A stretch of DNA of 64,000 bases, taken from contig LT598456.1 in the NCBI GenBank assembly GCA_900074725.1, positions 441,488 to 505,487 on the forward strand. The letters run 5' to 3'. The notes below the pieces were generated by a model. It saw nothing but the letters and a program-made list of their open reading frames with translations. It was not told the DNA's origin and did no database searches. A program made the position numbers and the translations under genes. Positions 18,385 through 27,658 of the stretch are shown here, in pieces. Every line of letters begins with the position of its first letter. Position 1 is the stretch's first letter. This stretch comes from Lachancea dasiensis. Its lineage: Eukaryota; Ascomycota; Saccharomycetes; Saccharomycetales; Saccharomycetaceae.

Positions 18385-18619
18385 TGGTGGATCTCCTGCG
18401 AGCGCACTCCTCCACACTGGGCGGAGCGCAGAATGGACTCTGCCGAGGAACGCTGGAGTGCGTGACTGAAGCGAGGCGCTGCTAGGCGGACGCCGGGGGA
18501 CGCTGCTGGGCTGGCTCCCGGTGGTGCTCCCACCAGGTTGACAGCCCTAGGCTGAGCTTCCCTGCTGGGGCCAGGCCGAAAGCTTCCCCCAGCTCGTGGC
18601 ACGGGGGACTGTATTTTTT
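18385..18619 (+). ncRNA. Candidate structured GC-rich RNA of unknown class
   Basis: A roughly 230-bp island of very high GC in an AT-rich intergenic region between RPS23 and the LisH gene. Reading it as plus-strand RNA, I can pair: a closing helix 18396-18402 with 18593-18599; 18403-18410 with 18455-18462 (8 bp, CGCACTCC/GGAGTGCG), enclosing hairpin 18428-18432/18439-18443; 18508-18513 with 18542-18547 (GGGCTG/CAGCCC), enclosing hairpin 18520-18524/18530-18534; and 18564-18570 with 18587-18593. One base, 18593, is claimed by two helices. The closing helix uses two G-U pairs valid only on the plus strand. A T6 run at 18614-18619 directly follows, like an RNA polymerase III terminator. I could not match SRP, RNase P/MRP, snRNA or U3 landmarks. 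It could instead be an unusual promoter or 5'-leader structure. Confidence 0.4.
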
Positions 18620-18686
18620 CTCGCAACCCACGCAAAAATTTCCAAATTTATTTCCAATTATGATTTCAAAAAATGTCAGGGAGTAA

Positions 18687-18700
18687 GGGTGTAAGGGTGT
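18687..18700 (-). promoter_or_regulatory. Tandem ACACCC sites (Rap1-like)
   Basis: On the minus strand ACACCCTTACACCC resembles the Rap1 consensus ACACCCRYACAY with one mismatch, and the unit TAAGGGTG is repeated in tandem at 8-bp spacing. Rap1 commonly drives yeast ribosomal protein genes. The site is about 400 bp from the RPS23 ATG, with the GC-rich element between, so it could serve RPS23, that element, or the gene at 18972. Confidence 0.4.
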
Positions 18701-18971
18701 AGATAGCAGTCACACGACAGACGAGACTGTTATCATTTTGTACCATAATGTCGCAGTCTCGTGAAACATGCATGTGCTGTGTTATGCAATACGCAGTAGG
18801 AACTGGACTAAGTTTGAGCCCTCAACCAAATTTGATTGGGGCGCTTCACACATAGGCGTGCTGTCACAGAAGGAAAGGTCGTCGGACGCTTGAAGAAAGA
18901 GCCGCATTTCAGTACCTTGCTGGCCGTTCAATCGCCAAGTTTGGTTTCACGGTTTACTTCAATTGGGCAAC

Positions 18972-20327
18972 ATGTCGTCAGCAATTGCGGAGAGACTTAC
19001 CAAGGTTCTAATCGCACAGTACTTGAGCAAAAAGAATTACGATGGTACGTTGCAGCATTTTTTAAAAGAGGCGGGCCTAGGGAGATCAGTTTTGGAGTTG
19101 GGACGTGAGGTTTTTGAAGATATCGAGACAATTGTGAGCGAAAGGATTGAGTTTAACGAACACCAAATAACCGCCAGGCTGGCACAGACGTCCCTCAACG
19201 ACTCCATTGATGCGGTGGGACAGAGGTTCTACCTTCCTTCTTGGGACCATACTCTGCAACTCCAGGCCCTTCAGTTTTCGCTCAGACCCAGGGCCCTGGC
19301 GGTCGACCTGCAGCTGAGCGAAGACTCCCGTTTGACTATCAGCACTGCAGACAAACATGTGTATTTCTATAACGGCGACCAAGATTTGCAACGCGAAATG
19401 ACTTTGAAAAGTGGTGTGGTGAGAAGATGTGGGGCTCTTCCCAACAGAGCGGCTACGTTGTACTATTACACCTGTGGGATGGACGGTACTTTAACAATCT
19501 ACAATGATGCTTTTCAGGTCCGCTTACAGCACAAGATTCATTCCCGAATTGTGAAAAACATTGAATTTTTCCAAATGGGCCCAAAACCGCAGTACTTGTG
19601 TTTTAGCGTTGGTCTCGACAATTACCTCAAGGTTCATTTTATCGATATTGAGAGCTTCGAAGTATCCTTCCAAGATGAGAGAAAATTCCAATCTGCATGC
19701 ACGTCGTTCCAGCTTGCCAAAAATGTCGAGCAGCAACCGGTGCTGCTTTTCACTCAACAAGACCACTCCTTGCTCTATGCAGTAGTGTGGCATGAGGGAG
19801 CTCTCGTCGAATATTGCAAATTGGCACTGAACAGCGCCAAGTTCAGTTCACACGCGTTCAACGTATTGTCTTCGTGTCTCTTGGACCTCAAACCACCTAC
19901 GGATAACAGCTCCAATGCTAGCAACCATCATTTAGTTACACTACAGGAAGGCTCCATCGTGGCAATAGCCACCTCGCATACTCCTTACATGCGACTCGTT
20001 CTGCTAGAGGTGCCCGAAATTTCGATTACTGACTTCCAAACTGGCTCAGGTACGAAGATACACTACGATAAGATAATTCGCAATATAGCGACCAGTGTAC
20101 CACAGGATTCTTTTTCACAGTCCATAATCAAATCCTGTCACCGATCCAGAGGGGTTCTGGTTGGTAGCGATTCGGGAATTTATGCAATCGATGTATCGAA
20201 CTGTGACTCTTGGCCCCTGTTGAAAAACACGCAGAGGGTCAAGGCTCTCGACAGCTTACACGATCGAATAGCCGTTGGATTCGCTGATAGAACTATCGAG
20301 CTTTTACAATGGTATCCGAGCACCTAA
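18972..20327 (+). CDS. LisH-domain protein, likely YGR117C ortholog
   Basis: A 451-residue protein of unknown function. ATG 18972 (MSSAIAERL) is used because the longer frame starts at TTG. Residues 4-32 form a LisH motif (LTKVLIAQYLSKKNYDGTLQ, then FLKEAGL), a dimerisation module often followed by a beta-propeller. The rest fits a propeller: repeated beta-rich segments with YFYNGDQDLQ, GMDGTLTIYN, GLDNYLKVHF and GSDSGIYAIDV, although canonical WD pairs are missing. Its place between RPS23 and SPT6/NAT3, and its strand, match the uncharacterised YGR117C. It is tandem with NAT3, only 87 bp upstream. Confidence 0.75.
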   Translation: MSSAIAERLTKVLIAQYLSKKNYDGTLQHFLKEAGLGRSVLELGREVFEDIETIVSERIEFNEHQITARLAQTSLNDSIDAVGQRFYLPSWDHTLQLQALQFSLRPRALAVDLQLSEDSRLTISTADKHVYFYNGDQDLQREMTLKSGVVRRCGALPNRAATLYYYTCGMDGTLTIYNDAFQVRLQHKIHSRIVKNIEFFQMGPKPQYLCFSVGLDNYLKVHFIDIESFEVSFQDERKFQSACTSFQLAKNVEQQPVLLFTQQDHSLLYAVVWHEGALVEYCKLALNSAKFSSHAFNVLSSCLLDLKPPTDNSSNASNHHLVTLQEGSIVAIATSHTPYMRLVLLEVPEISITDFQTGSGTKIHYDKIIRNIATSVPQDSFSQSIIKSCHRSRGVLVGSDSGIYAIDVSNCDSWPLLKNTQRVKALDSLHDRIAVGFADRTIELLQWYPST

Positions 20328-20414
20328 CTTTCCACGAAATTTGGCAGAGGTTCCAAATTATAGATCGTGATATTACCAAGGCATCCGTCACTCAGCATAA
20401 AGGTAGCTTCAAGA

Positions 20415-21005
20415 ATGACCACAATACAGCCATTTGAAGCCACTGATTTACTTCAATTGAACAATGTCAACTTAGACATTTTGACGGAAAATTTTCCATT
20501 AGAGTTCTATATGGAATATCTTATATTGTGGCCGGAGTTGTTTTTCGCGAGCCATGAAGTTACCAAGACGAAGGCCAATGGGCACACCGAAATATCAGGC
20601 TACATGATGGCCAAGACAGAAGGAAAGGGCGCAGACTGGCACTCACACATTACTGCTGTTACCATTGCTCCCGAGTTTCGCCGAATTTCGCTAGCTTCAG
20701 GCCTGTGTAATACGCTGGAGACAATCACGGATAATAAACCCCACAACGTCAATTTCATTGATCTTTTTGTCAAGTGTAATAACACCTTAGCACTGAAGCT
20801 GTACGAGAAGTTAGGCTACTCTGTTTTCCGAAGGGTGGTGGGATATTATAATTCTTCACAAGACAAGTACCCAAGCAACTTGAACAAAGTTCACGACGAC
20901 AAAGATGCGTTCGATATGCGTAAGGGCATGGAAAGAAGCTGCGGGCGCAGCATACGAAGTGACGGTAGGAAAAATCGATGCTTCCCACATGACGTGCGAT
21001 TTTAA
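20415..21005 (+). CDS. NAT3: NatB N-terminal acetyltransferase catalytic subunit
   Basis: A 196-residue GNAT-fold enzyme, near the 195 of S. cerevisiae Nat3. It transfers acetyl from acetyl-CoA to N-terminal Met followed by Asp, Glu, Asn or Gln, together with Mdm20. The start is ATG 20415 (MTTIQPFEATDLLQLNNVNL); the same MTTIQPFE opening is found in yeast Nat3, so the upstream 16 codons are not used. The acetyl-CoA loop is RRISLASGLCN (about residues 92-102). The C-terminus FPHDVRF is conserved. Convergent with SCD6 86 bp away. Confidence 0.96.
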   Translation: MTTIQPFEATDLLQLNNVNLDILTENFPLEFYMEYLILWPELFFASHEVTKTKANGHTEISGYMMAKTEGKGADWHSHITAVTIAPEFRRISLASGLCNTLETITDNKPHNVNFIDLFVKCNNTLALKLYEKLGYSVFRRVVGYYNSSQDKYPSNLNKVHDDKDAFDMRKGMERSCGRSIRSDGRKNRCFPHDVRF

Positions 21006-21091
21006 TTTAAATTAATAGAGGGGAACGACGCGAGGATTATCGAGTATTGTCTAAGTATAAGTATATTATGTCATGGAAAAGCTTCTTTCCC

Positions 21092-22078
21092 TTAGAACTC
21101 AATTTTTTCTGTGGCAGAGTCGCCACCGTATTGATTTGTGTTCTTTCTGAACCCACCACGGTTCCCTCCCCTTTGACCACCGCGACCGCGGTAGGACCCG
21201 CGTCCCCCGCGAGCACCGCCACGCCCGCGTCTGTTCCCAGCGCTGGCTTGTCCGAACGTATCCATATTAAGTTGGCGTTCTTCTTGCCATCTCATGTTGG
21301 TGTTTGTCTCAGTGGATGTCGAGATAGTATCAAAAAACGAAGATTTGCGGTTATAGAAATTTCCCTCTGTATCCGCTGCCTCACCTTGAACAGTTGGTTG
21401 AGGGCGAGAGGTGGTGTGGTCCCTTTCGAGCTTGGAATTGTTTGATAGAAAATCGAAATCTTCAGTTGGAATTTCAACCCTCTGCGGTGTTTCCTGTCTA
21501 CCTTGCTGGGACTTACCAGATGGCTTTGGTTGTCTGTTGCCATCTCTCTGGTTGCGCTGTTGCTGCAGTGGTGGTGAAGGAAGCACCTTAGTGGCCTGTT
21601 CTTGTGTTTCAGGTGCAGAAGCCGATGGAGCGTAAACTCCATATCCAGCCATAGCTGCTGGAACTGCCGCAGCCGGCAACTGTTGAGAAGTCTGTGGGGG
21701 ATCTTGTACTTCTTGAGTGGCTACGGTCTGTGGAGCCTGTGCTGATGGAGGGGCCTCAGAAGCGCTGTTTGAGCGTGGCTGTCGTTGTTGTTGCGTGGCT
21801 ACACTTTGTGGGGGAAGCACCGGCTGAACCTCCTCTAGCGCTACATCCAGGATGCTGAGATCCTTCACATCATTACCATTGAAGGTAACGGTATCGTACA
21901 CCGTTGGATTCGGGTATATCTCCTGTGGGCCCCAATGCTTCCGGCCTTCTGTTCCAAAACAACGTACTTTGTTAAGGGTCACCACTCCTCGCTCGGAGTC
22001 GATACCTTCCAAAAGACCCACATATCGATTGTCCGTTACGGAGATCAAAGAAATAGTCTTTCCAATATACTGAGCCAT
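21092..22078 (-). CDS. SCD6: Lsm14-family translation repressor Scd6
   Basis: A 328-residue RAP55/Lsm14 protein (S. cerevisiae Scd6, 349). It binds eIF4G and Dhh1, represses translation initiation and promotes decapping in P-bodies. Visible parts: N-terminal LSm domain (about 1-80, YIGKTISLISVTDNRYVGLL), a long Gln/Pro/Ala-rich linker, the FDF motif EDFDFLSNNSKLERDH (about 205-220), an FFD-type box (SSFFDTIS), a TFG-type box (NMDTFGQ) and a C-terminal RGG region (GRGGARGGRGSYRGRGG) that contacts eIF4G and is an arginine-methylation substrate in yeast. Placement beside NAT3 and ANT1 matches YPR129W. Confidence 0.95.
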   Translation of the reverse strand: MAQYIGKTISLISVTDNRYVGLLEGIDSERGVVTLNKVRCFGTEGRKHWGPQEIYPNPTVYDTVTFNGNDVKDLSILDVALEEVQPVLPPQSVATQQQRQPRSNSASEAPPSAQAPQTVATQEVQDPPQTSQQLPAAAVPAAMAGYGVYAPSASAPETQEQATKVLPSPPLQQQRNQRDGNRQPKPSGKSQQGRQETPQRVEIPTEDFDFLSNNSKLERDHTTSRPQPTVQGEAADTEGNFYNRKSSFFDTISTSTETNTNMRWQEERQLNMDTFGQASAGNRRGRGGARGGRGSYRGRGGQRGGNRGGFRKNTNQYGGDSATEKIEF

Positions 22079-22642
22079 TGAATTATCGTGTGGGGATCCT
22101 CTTGCTTGGTTTTACCTGTAGCATATAAACTTACACAATTTTTGAATAGTTTAGGTCAAGATAGACCATATGACTTGAAGGTCGACAAAATAATATGATC
22201 AGGCGGGTAGAAAACTAGGTAGCTGACGCCACAAGACCTAATAATTGGCGCTAAACAACAAGCTTGGGGTCTGCTATATCTCAGATTATGTTCAATCACT
22301 CGAGCCAAGCACAAACTCTCACTCGAGGTGTCCTTGTGCTTAGGAGAGACTACCTGGTCCAATATTTATGAATTGCAGACTACTCAGAGTGGGTTACTTT
22401 GAAAAGGAGGCCGCCGATACTGTTTGTGGGTATAAAAAGAGCTGGTAAATGACGGCTAGCAACAACGCTCGCTTGACGTTTAGACAGTGTTTCTGGTATG
22501 ACCCTGAAAAATCATCTGTCACGGACTTTTGGGTCTCTTCTCATCTCGAGAGTTTGAATATCATCGGCCAACACCTTGCTCGGGAGAACACAACGCATCG
22601 CACTACCTTAATATATCGAGACGGTGTAATCCCTTCTGCGAT

Positions 22643-23617
22643 ATGGGGCCTTTAGAAAGTGCCATTACAGGAGCGGTAGCGTCCACTCTTGCAGACACTA
22701 TCGTGTACCCACTAGATGTGGCCAAAACCTTGATCCAAACCCAGAAGAAGCGAGATATCGAAACAGATGACAAAGACCAGCATCATGAAGTATATTACAA
22801 GAATACTCTGGATGCATTATTGAGAGTAGTGAATGCAAAAGGGGTTTGTGGCCTGTACCAAGGTCTCATGGCGTCCACTATTGCCGGGTTCTTACAAAGT
22901 TTCTCGTACTTTTTCTGGTATAGCATCGTGCGGAAGACCTTCTTCAGATTCAAGCTCCTCAGAGGCAAGGGGGTCCAATTCTCTACGCCAGAAGAATTAC
23001 TTTTGGGTGTCATGGCTGCTGCCATTTCGCAGTTGTTCACCAGTCCTATGGGCGTAATCTCGAAGCGACAGCAAACAGCCATGTCCAAGAACGGCAAAGT
23101 TGGATTCAAGGACGTTCTGAAGCAAATATATGATGACCAAAATAGTATCACTGGATTTTGGAGAGGTTTGAAAGTGTCTTTGATATTAACTATAAACCCC
23201 TCAATAACCTATGCATCGTATGAGAAATTAACGCAACTGTTCATCTCGGCGTCCAGTGCGCGTGGCAGAACAGAGCTAAAAGATACCGCGGCCCAACTGT
23301 CGCCGCGCCAAAATTTCATTCTAGGGGTAGCATCGAAAATGATCTCCACCATCATCACTCAACCGTTGATTCTTTCCAAGGCCTGGTTGCAGCGCACAGG
23401 CTCTCAATTCCACTCATTTCAGGAAGTTCTGATTTACCTGTATACCCATGAGGGCGTTTTATCTCTCTGGAAAGGGCTGGCTCCACAACTTTCGAAGGGC
23501 CTGCTAGTGCAAGGTCTTCTGCTCATGTTCAAAGGTGAGCTCATTAAGTTGATGCAAAGACTATTCTTTCGCTTACGACTGCTTCGAAATGCACAACCTA
23601 GGGTGCGTATTAGCTAG
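22643..23617 (+). CDS. ANT1: Peroxisomal adenine nucleotide carrier Ant1
   Basis: A 324-residue mitochondrial-carrier-family protein. The start ATG 22643 (MGPLESAITGAVAS) matches the opening of yeast Ant1, and the longer frame begins at TTG. The three carrier repeats show their signatures: YPLDVAKT, SPMGVISKR and QPLILSKA. Ant1 exchanges cytosolic ATP for peroxisomal AMP and so feeds acyl-CoA activation of medium-chain fatty acids inside peroxisomes. FAA2, which uses that ATP, is also in this window. Strand and neighbours match YPR128C. Confidence 0.93.
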   Translation: MGPLESAITGAVASTLADTIVYPLDVAKTLIQTQKKRDIETDDKDQHHEVYYKNTLDALLRVVNAKGVCGLYQGLMASTIAGFLQSFSYFFWYSIVRKTFFRFKLLRGKGVQFSTPEELLLGVMAAAISQLFTSPMGVISKRQQTAMSKNGKVGFKDVLKQIYDDQNSITGFWRGLKVSLILTINPSITYASYEKLTQLFISASSARGRTELKDTAAQLSPRQNFILGVASKMISTIITQPLILSKAWLQRTGSQFHSFQEVLIYLYTHEGVLSLWKGLAPQLSKGLLVQGLLLMFKGELIKLMQRLFFRLRLLRNAQPRVRIS

Positions 23618-23749
23618 GCCCTTCATGTGTTTGTTGTATCGTGTTACAGCGTCTCCCGACAACTGTGTGAAATTTGAAAGGCTCCGGAAGCGCGCAAATT
23701 GCATATCACTAAGTTTTCCATTTATATACAGGAATGTATTTTGTTACTC

Positions 23750-24997
23750 TCATTTGCTTCTTTTATCTGTCGGTCTTTCTTGCGCATCGATATCGTCCAA
23801 GCTCAATTCATCTCTAATTCTGACCAGCGCGTCTTTTTCTTGAGACTCTTCTTCTCTCATAATTTCCTCTTGCTCTTTAATTTGTGCCATTTTGGACTTA
23901 TTGGTGGCATCGTTCTCTTCCACTACGTTGACTTTGACTTCGTGGTACAACTCATCTGGAATACCGCTTAAAACATCACATAACGCGTCATACAGGGTTT
24001 TTTTGGAGCTAACATCACCATAAGTGTAAGCCGTCGCCATAATAAGCAGTGTGGATGGAATTTTGTCCTTTAGTCGCATGTTTAACCAAATACTGAGGTT
24101 GTTGCGGAGCACAGAGTCCTCGACGTTCAAGTTTCGGATACCACGCGAGGCACATGCGGTGCGCAATTCTACAGCATCAAGAGAATTGACTCCCTCGTAA
24201 TATAGTGAAAAGTCGTCCTTCTTTAGCTCCAACATCTTATAACGAATGCGGTACCGAAGCATGACATCTGTCCCGAATGGCTGCAAGTTGACATACTTAG
24301 CCAAGGCAACGAGATAAGGCCTCGTTACATTATCCAAAACTGTATCATCAGTGAACAAACGAGCAACTTGGATAAGTTGTTGGCGAGACTCGGGCTCACC
24401 CGTTGCACGAACGTGCTTGTAGAATTGATTGAAAACCTGTTTCTGCTCTGTGGTAATATTTCCAGGCTTGAAGTGAGTTCCTTGCTCCTTTATTATGCCC
24501 GAGACCAAACCTCTAGTTTCACGAAGGTTCTTCAATTTCGAAATCTTGTCTGTTTTGGACTCATAGGTAGACGGTAGCATATTAGGGAATAGCTTCAATG
24601 CTACCGGCAGCAGTAGCTCAGCAAATGGGACTAGCAAAAACGCCGAGAAAGGAACTAACCTCACCACGTCTTGTGTCGTTCTTTTGAGTTGCAGGCTTTC
24701 GCGACGACTGAGTTGATGGCCGGCAGCGGTTTTCATGAGAAGTCTAGAGGAAATTTTCATTTCCAAGCCCAACAACTTGGTACCATCCCAGTAGTGATGC
24801 GCCTCATTCTTTATTCTGGTCCAAAGGGGTTCCTTGCTTTTAGCCTTATCGATTTTCTTTATTTCCGCGGGATCACTGGAATTGTTGTTGCTTGGCACTT
24901 GTGAGGCATAAGTTCTACAGCTGCCGCTCAAACTCCTGAGCTGTGAGCCGTGGTTTATTCTTGGAATGATTTGAGGTCTGTGCTTCAGTAAAACCAT
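23750..24997 (-). CDS. YLH47: LETM1-family inner-membrane protein Ylh47
   Basis: A 415-residue LETM1 homologue starting at ATG 24997 (MVLLKHRPQIIPRINHG, a basic mitochondrial presequence); the longer frame starts at TTG. A single membrane span lies around residues 110-140 ([21 protein letters not shown]), followed by the LETM1 ribosome-binding domain (about 170-330) and an acidic coiled C-terminus. Yeast Ylh47 and Mdm38 support mitochondrial K+/H+ exchange and ribosome association at the inner membrane. Synteny with ANT1 (YPR128C) and CTR1 (YPR124W) points to YLH47 (YPR125W), not MDM38, which is the separate gene at 61363-63024. Confidence 0.9.
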   Translation of the reverse strand: MVLLKHRPQIIPRINHGSQLRSLSGSCRTYASQVPSNNNSSDPAEIKKIDKAKSKEPLWTRIKNEAHHYWDGTKLLGLEMKISSRLLMKTAAGHQLSRRESLQLKRTTQDVVRLVPFSAFLLVPFAELLLPVALKLFPNMLPSTYESKTDKISKLKNLRETRGLVSGIIKEQGTHFKPGNITTEQKQVFNQFYKHVRATGEPESRQQLIQVARLFTDDTVLDNVTRPYLVALAKYVNLQPFGTDVMLRYRIRYKMLELKKDDFSLYYEGVNSLDAVELRTACASRGIRNLNVEDSVLRNNLSIWLNMRLKDKIPSTLLIMATAYTYGDVSSKKTLYDALCDVLSGIPDELYHEVKVNVVEENDATNKSKMAQIKEQEEIMREEESQEKDALVRIRDELSLDDIDAQERPTDKRSK

Positions 24998-25218
24998 CTT
25001 TGTAGCCTGAAGTTTCGACAGGTATTTCCAAGCGAGAGAGGTAAGAAGTTGAAACGTGGAAATTTTCAATATTTATTGAATATCTTAAAGCATAAAGAAT
25101 TATATAAGGCAGGTGGCCAAATCCACCAAACCGGTCATACTAAATACAGGCAAGAATATCTTACAAATTAACACCAGCTTGAATCTTCGTTATGATTACC
25201 CCATCTTATTACCGTTTT

Positions 25219-25266
25219 CATCATCATCTTCGTCATTATCATCATTATTATTATTATTATCATCAT
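25219..25266. repeat. ATC/ATT trinucleotide microsatellite
   Basis: A run of TCA/TCATT/TTA units in the intergenic space between YLH47 and the 6PF2K-like gene. It is probably variable between isolates. Confidence 0.8.
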
Positions 25267-25423
25267 GTTTAACATCGTGTTCATCATCATAACCGTTCGA
25301 CATCCTCAGCATCATCGTCGTATTGTCAGTATGATCGTGATTTGCATAACATTGGCAGTACCATCGTTAATGAAAGTCAGTAGGACAATTCGGAATTATC
25401 AATGTAGTACCAAATTTAAGAAG

Positions 25424-26599
25424 TTAACTTTCGACAGTCTTGGAAGTCGAAACGTAAACCCTTCGACTAAGTTTCTGCAGCTCCTTCTGCTCGAACTCTG
25501 CCTCTTCACGATGCTCATCGACCTTCTCTAGTTCTAGTGCGTGAACACTATGCGATGGGTCAGGCATTGAGAAGAGGGAAGAGGAGCTTGAAGAGCAAGA
25601 GGAATGGGCCTTTGTAATCGAATCCAAAGCACGGGGCAAGGAATCTGAAGGCCGAAGAGAGTTGTTGTAAACTTCATGCAACAGCCTCATTAGAGCACTC
25701 TCATGGAGCAAAGATGCGTGCCCCCGTAAAGGTAGGCTTGATCCTTGGTCAATTACTCGTATCTGACATATAAAGGATTCTTCCGGAAACTCCTTTTCGA
25801 TGTCGCAAGGTTCGTAGACCCGCTCATAATTCTCTAATCTAGCTTCGAAATCGCGAAAACACCACTCCTTATCCACTTTATCCATATAATCTGGGGAATG
25901 GTTCACCTTGTGGACGATGTTTTTATGGATGATAGCGGCATCATTGCAAATACTCTCAATGAAAATGATCGGGGTTGTTGACGACGTGTGCGAACGAACA
26001 GTATCAACAATCATGGAGCGACGGTCAACTGTCGTGTTAGTGGCATCGAATATAGCAACGCGATGAGAAATTTCTGTCTCCAGCCATATACACATTTTCA
26101 GTAGCGTCGCAAGTGCGATCTCTTGCCGAGCACTAACAGCCATATTATTTTCCGTGTCGAACAGCATTTCTGGCGGTACAGGGTTGCGCGTCAACAAAGA
26201 GAGGTTGGACTGTAGCTTATCAGCCAAGTGCCCAACTTCTCCATCCCCCTCCTCGGCATCGTCGTCGCCATCAGAGTCCTCAGGACTGCTATGTAGCATG
26301 TGGTCGTGGTGCACACGCTCGTCATCAAGCCTGCGAGGTTGTCTTGTAATTGTGCGATACAGCTTTGACACAGGTGCCAAATTCAAGGAGTTGATTGCCA
26401 TAGACCGGCGTTCTTTGCCGGCGTTGAAAAGGCGGCAGCTCGACGAGTCACTGAACGCATCTTGATAATAGGAAACAATTTGTTGAGCAATGTAGGACTT
26501 CCCGCGAGCTGGGAGCCCTACCATGACAATAACAAGCTTATCCGGCATGTTCAATGACGTTGGTTCTTGTATTCGTATATGAACCTTCCTTTCCTGCAT
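25424..26599 (-). CDS. 6-phosphofructo-2-kinase-like, kinase domain only
   Basis: A 391-residue protein from ATG 26599 (MQERKVHIRI; the longer frame begins at TTG). The kinase fold of the PFKFB family is clear: Walker A GLPARGKS (residues 28-35), NAGKERRS, Walker B/substrate block VAIFDATNTTVDRR, FIESICND, and SPDYMDKV...DFEARLENYERVYEP. Such enzymes make fructose 2,6-bisphosphate, a glycolytic activator. The RHGE phosphatase motif and the whole bisphosphatase half are absent, as in S. cerevisiae Pfk27. An acidic insert (SDGDDDAEEGDGE) interrupts the kinase before Walker B, and the C-terminus is Ser-rich. No gene of this family occupies the equivalent place on S. cerevisiae VII or XVI, so I leave the symbol blank. 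Confidence 0.8.
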   Translation of the reverse strand: MQERKVHIRIQEPTSLNMPDKLVIVMVGLPARGKSYIAQQIVSYYQDAFSDSSSCRLFNAGKERRSMAINSLNLAPVSKLYRTITRQPRRLDDERVHHDHMLHSSPEDSDGDDDAEEGDGEVGHLADKLQSNLSLLTRNPVPPEMLFDTENNMAVSARQEIALATLLKMCIWLETEISHRVAIFDATNTTVDRRSMIVDTVRSHTSSTTPIIFIESICNDAAIIHKNIVHKVNHSPDYMDKVDKEWCFRDFEARLENYERVYEPCDIEKEFPEESFICQIRVIDQGSSLPLRGHASLLHESALMRLLHEVYNNSLRPSDSLPRALDSITKAHSSCSSSSSSLFSMPDPSHSVHALELEKVDEHREEAEFEQKELQKLSRRVYVSTSKTVES

Positions 26600-27658
26600 T
26601 CGGTTGTAATTTAAGCTTGATATAGTTAAATTCAAGTGTGCCTTGCTCTATATCACTCACTTTGAAACTTTTGTCGATGATGTATCAACCAAGTTTCGCT
26701 TACACTTTGTCTTTGTCTTTGACGTCCGTTTTAGTATAATATATAGGAACCGTTAGCCGAGCGACAACAATCCACGTTTTTCAATTGAAATAAATGGCAT
26801 TAAATTTCAAAATATGTTTCACTGCCTGCTCATGCGCCATGCTCGGCGCTGTTCGATCTTATAACCTGACGTTGGGGCCATGAAGCAATAAAATGAAATA
26901 AAAGGAACGGGGCCTTTGTTTAACTCACCACTTGGTGTAGAAAATCAGCCCCGCTGACTATGATCTACTTTATGGCAAAACGGAAAAGTATCAACTCTAT
27001 TTTGACGGGCCCGTAGAAAAGACAATGTTGGAAAATCCTGCTGCCGACATCCGGAGGCTGGAGAAGTGGCTCCCGTCAACGAGCGGGGAAATAGTTTCCC
27101 CGTGGGGACAGATCTGGGCGAAAAAAAGAATCCAAAGAATTTTGTGGGGGGAAACACGCAGAGCTGTGAGTGGGAGAGAACAACCGGAAAAACAGATCTA
27201 TCCGCAATAACAGATAAAGGAACACTAAGTGGTTGTCCGGAGAAAGCGGCATTACAATGACGGCCGTCTGTCTGCCGACTGGCAAAATAGGACATATCAC
27301 GTTAAAGGGCCAAGCCATGCTCACGTGGCGCGGACGTCGCTGTGTACGTAATGAGAATGCCAGGAGGTAATCACTATTTTTGCCGCCGAAGTCTGCTGTC
27401 GACGATGCTGCATTCATATCCTAACATGAAGCTGTGCGAAGAGAGGATTGGCTTGAAGTAATTATTGAAACCCACGAGGATGCAAGCTGCTTTGTTTTTC
27501 CTCGAAATTGAGCGGTTATCTGTGCCCGGTGTGGTTTCCGAAAGATGAAGTAGCAGACATATTTACTAAATTTATATAGTACATCTAATGCGTACCACGT
27601 GACCGCAGAACTGCCGATATCCAGACCATGCTAATATATACATTGTTATACCGGTCTC
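26600..27658. other. 1-kb gap upstream of the 6PF2K-like gene
   Basis: No coding gene is seen. A TATA run (TATAATATATAGG) lies at about 26735. The stretch 27085-27101 forms a perfect hairpin, GGGGAAA-TAG-TTTCCCC. The 27000-27260 part is purine-rich. Open frames here overlap one another in several phases and lack domains. Confidence 0.5.

Noticed and set aside
18366-18635. 89-codon minus-strand frame in the GC-rich element
   Set aside because: Pro/Ala/Arg-rich content is what GC-rich structured DNA gives in any frame; RNA structure explains it better.
27085-27101. Perfect hairpin GGGGAAA-TAG-TTTCCCC
   Set aside because: Only 7 bp with nothing else around it; kept as a note, not called an RNA or terminator.
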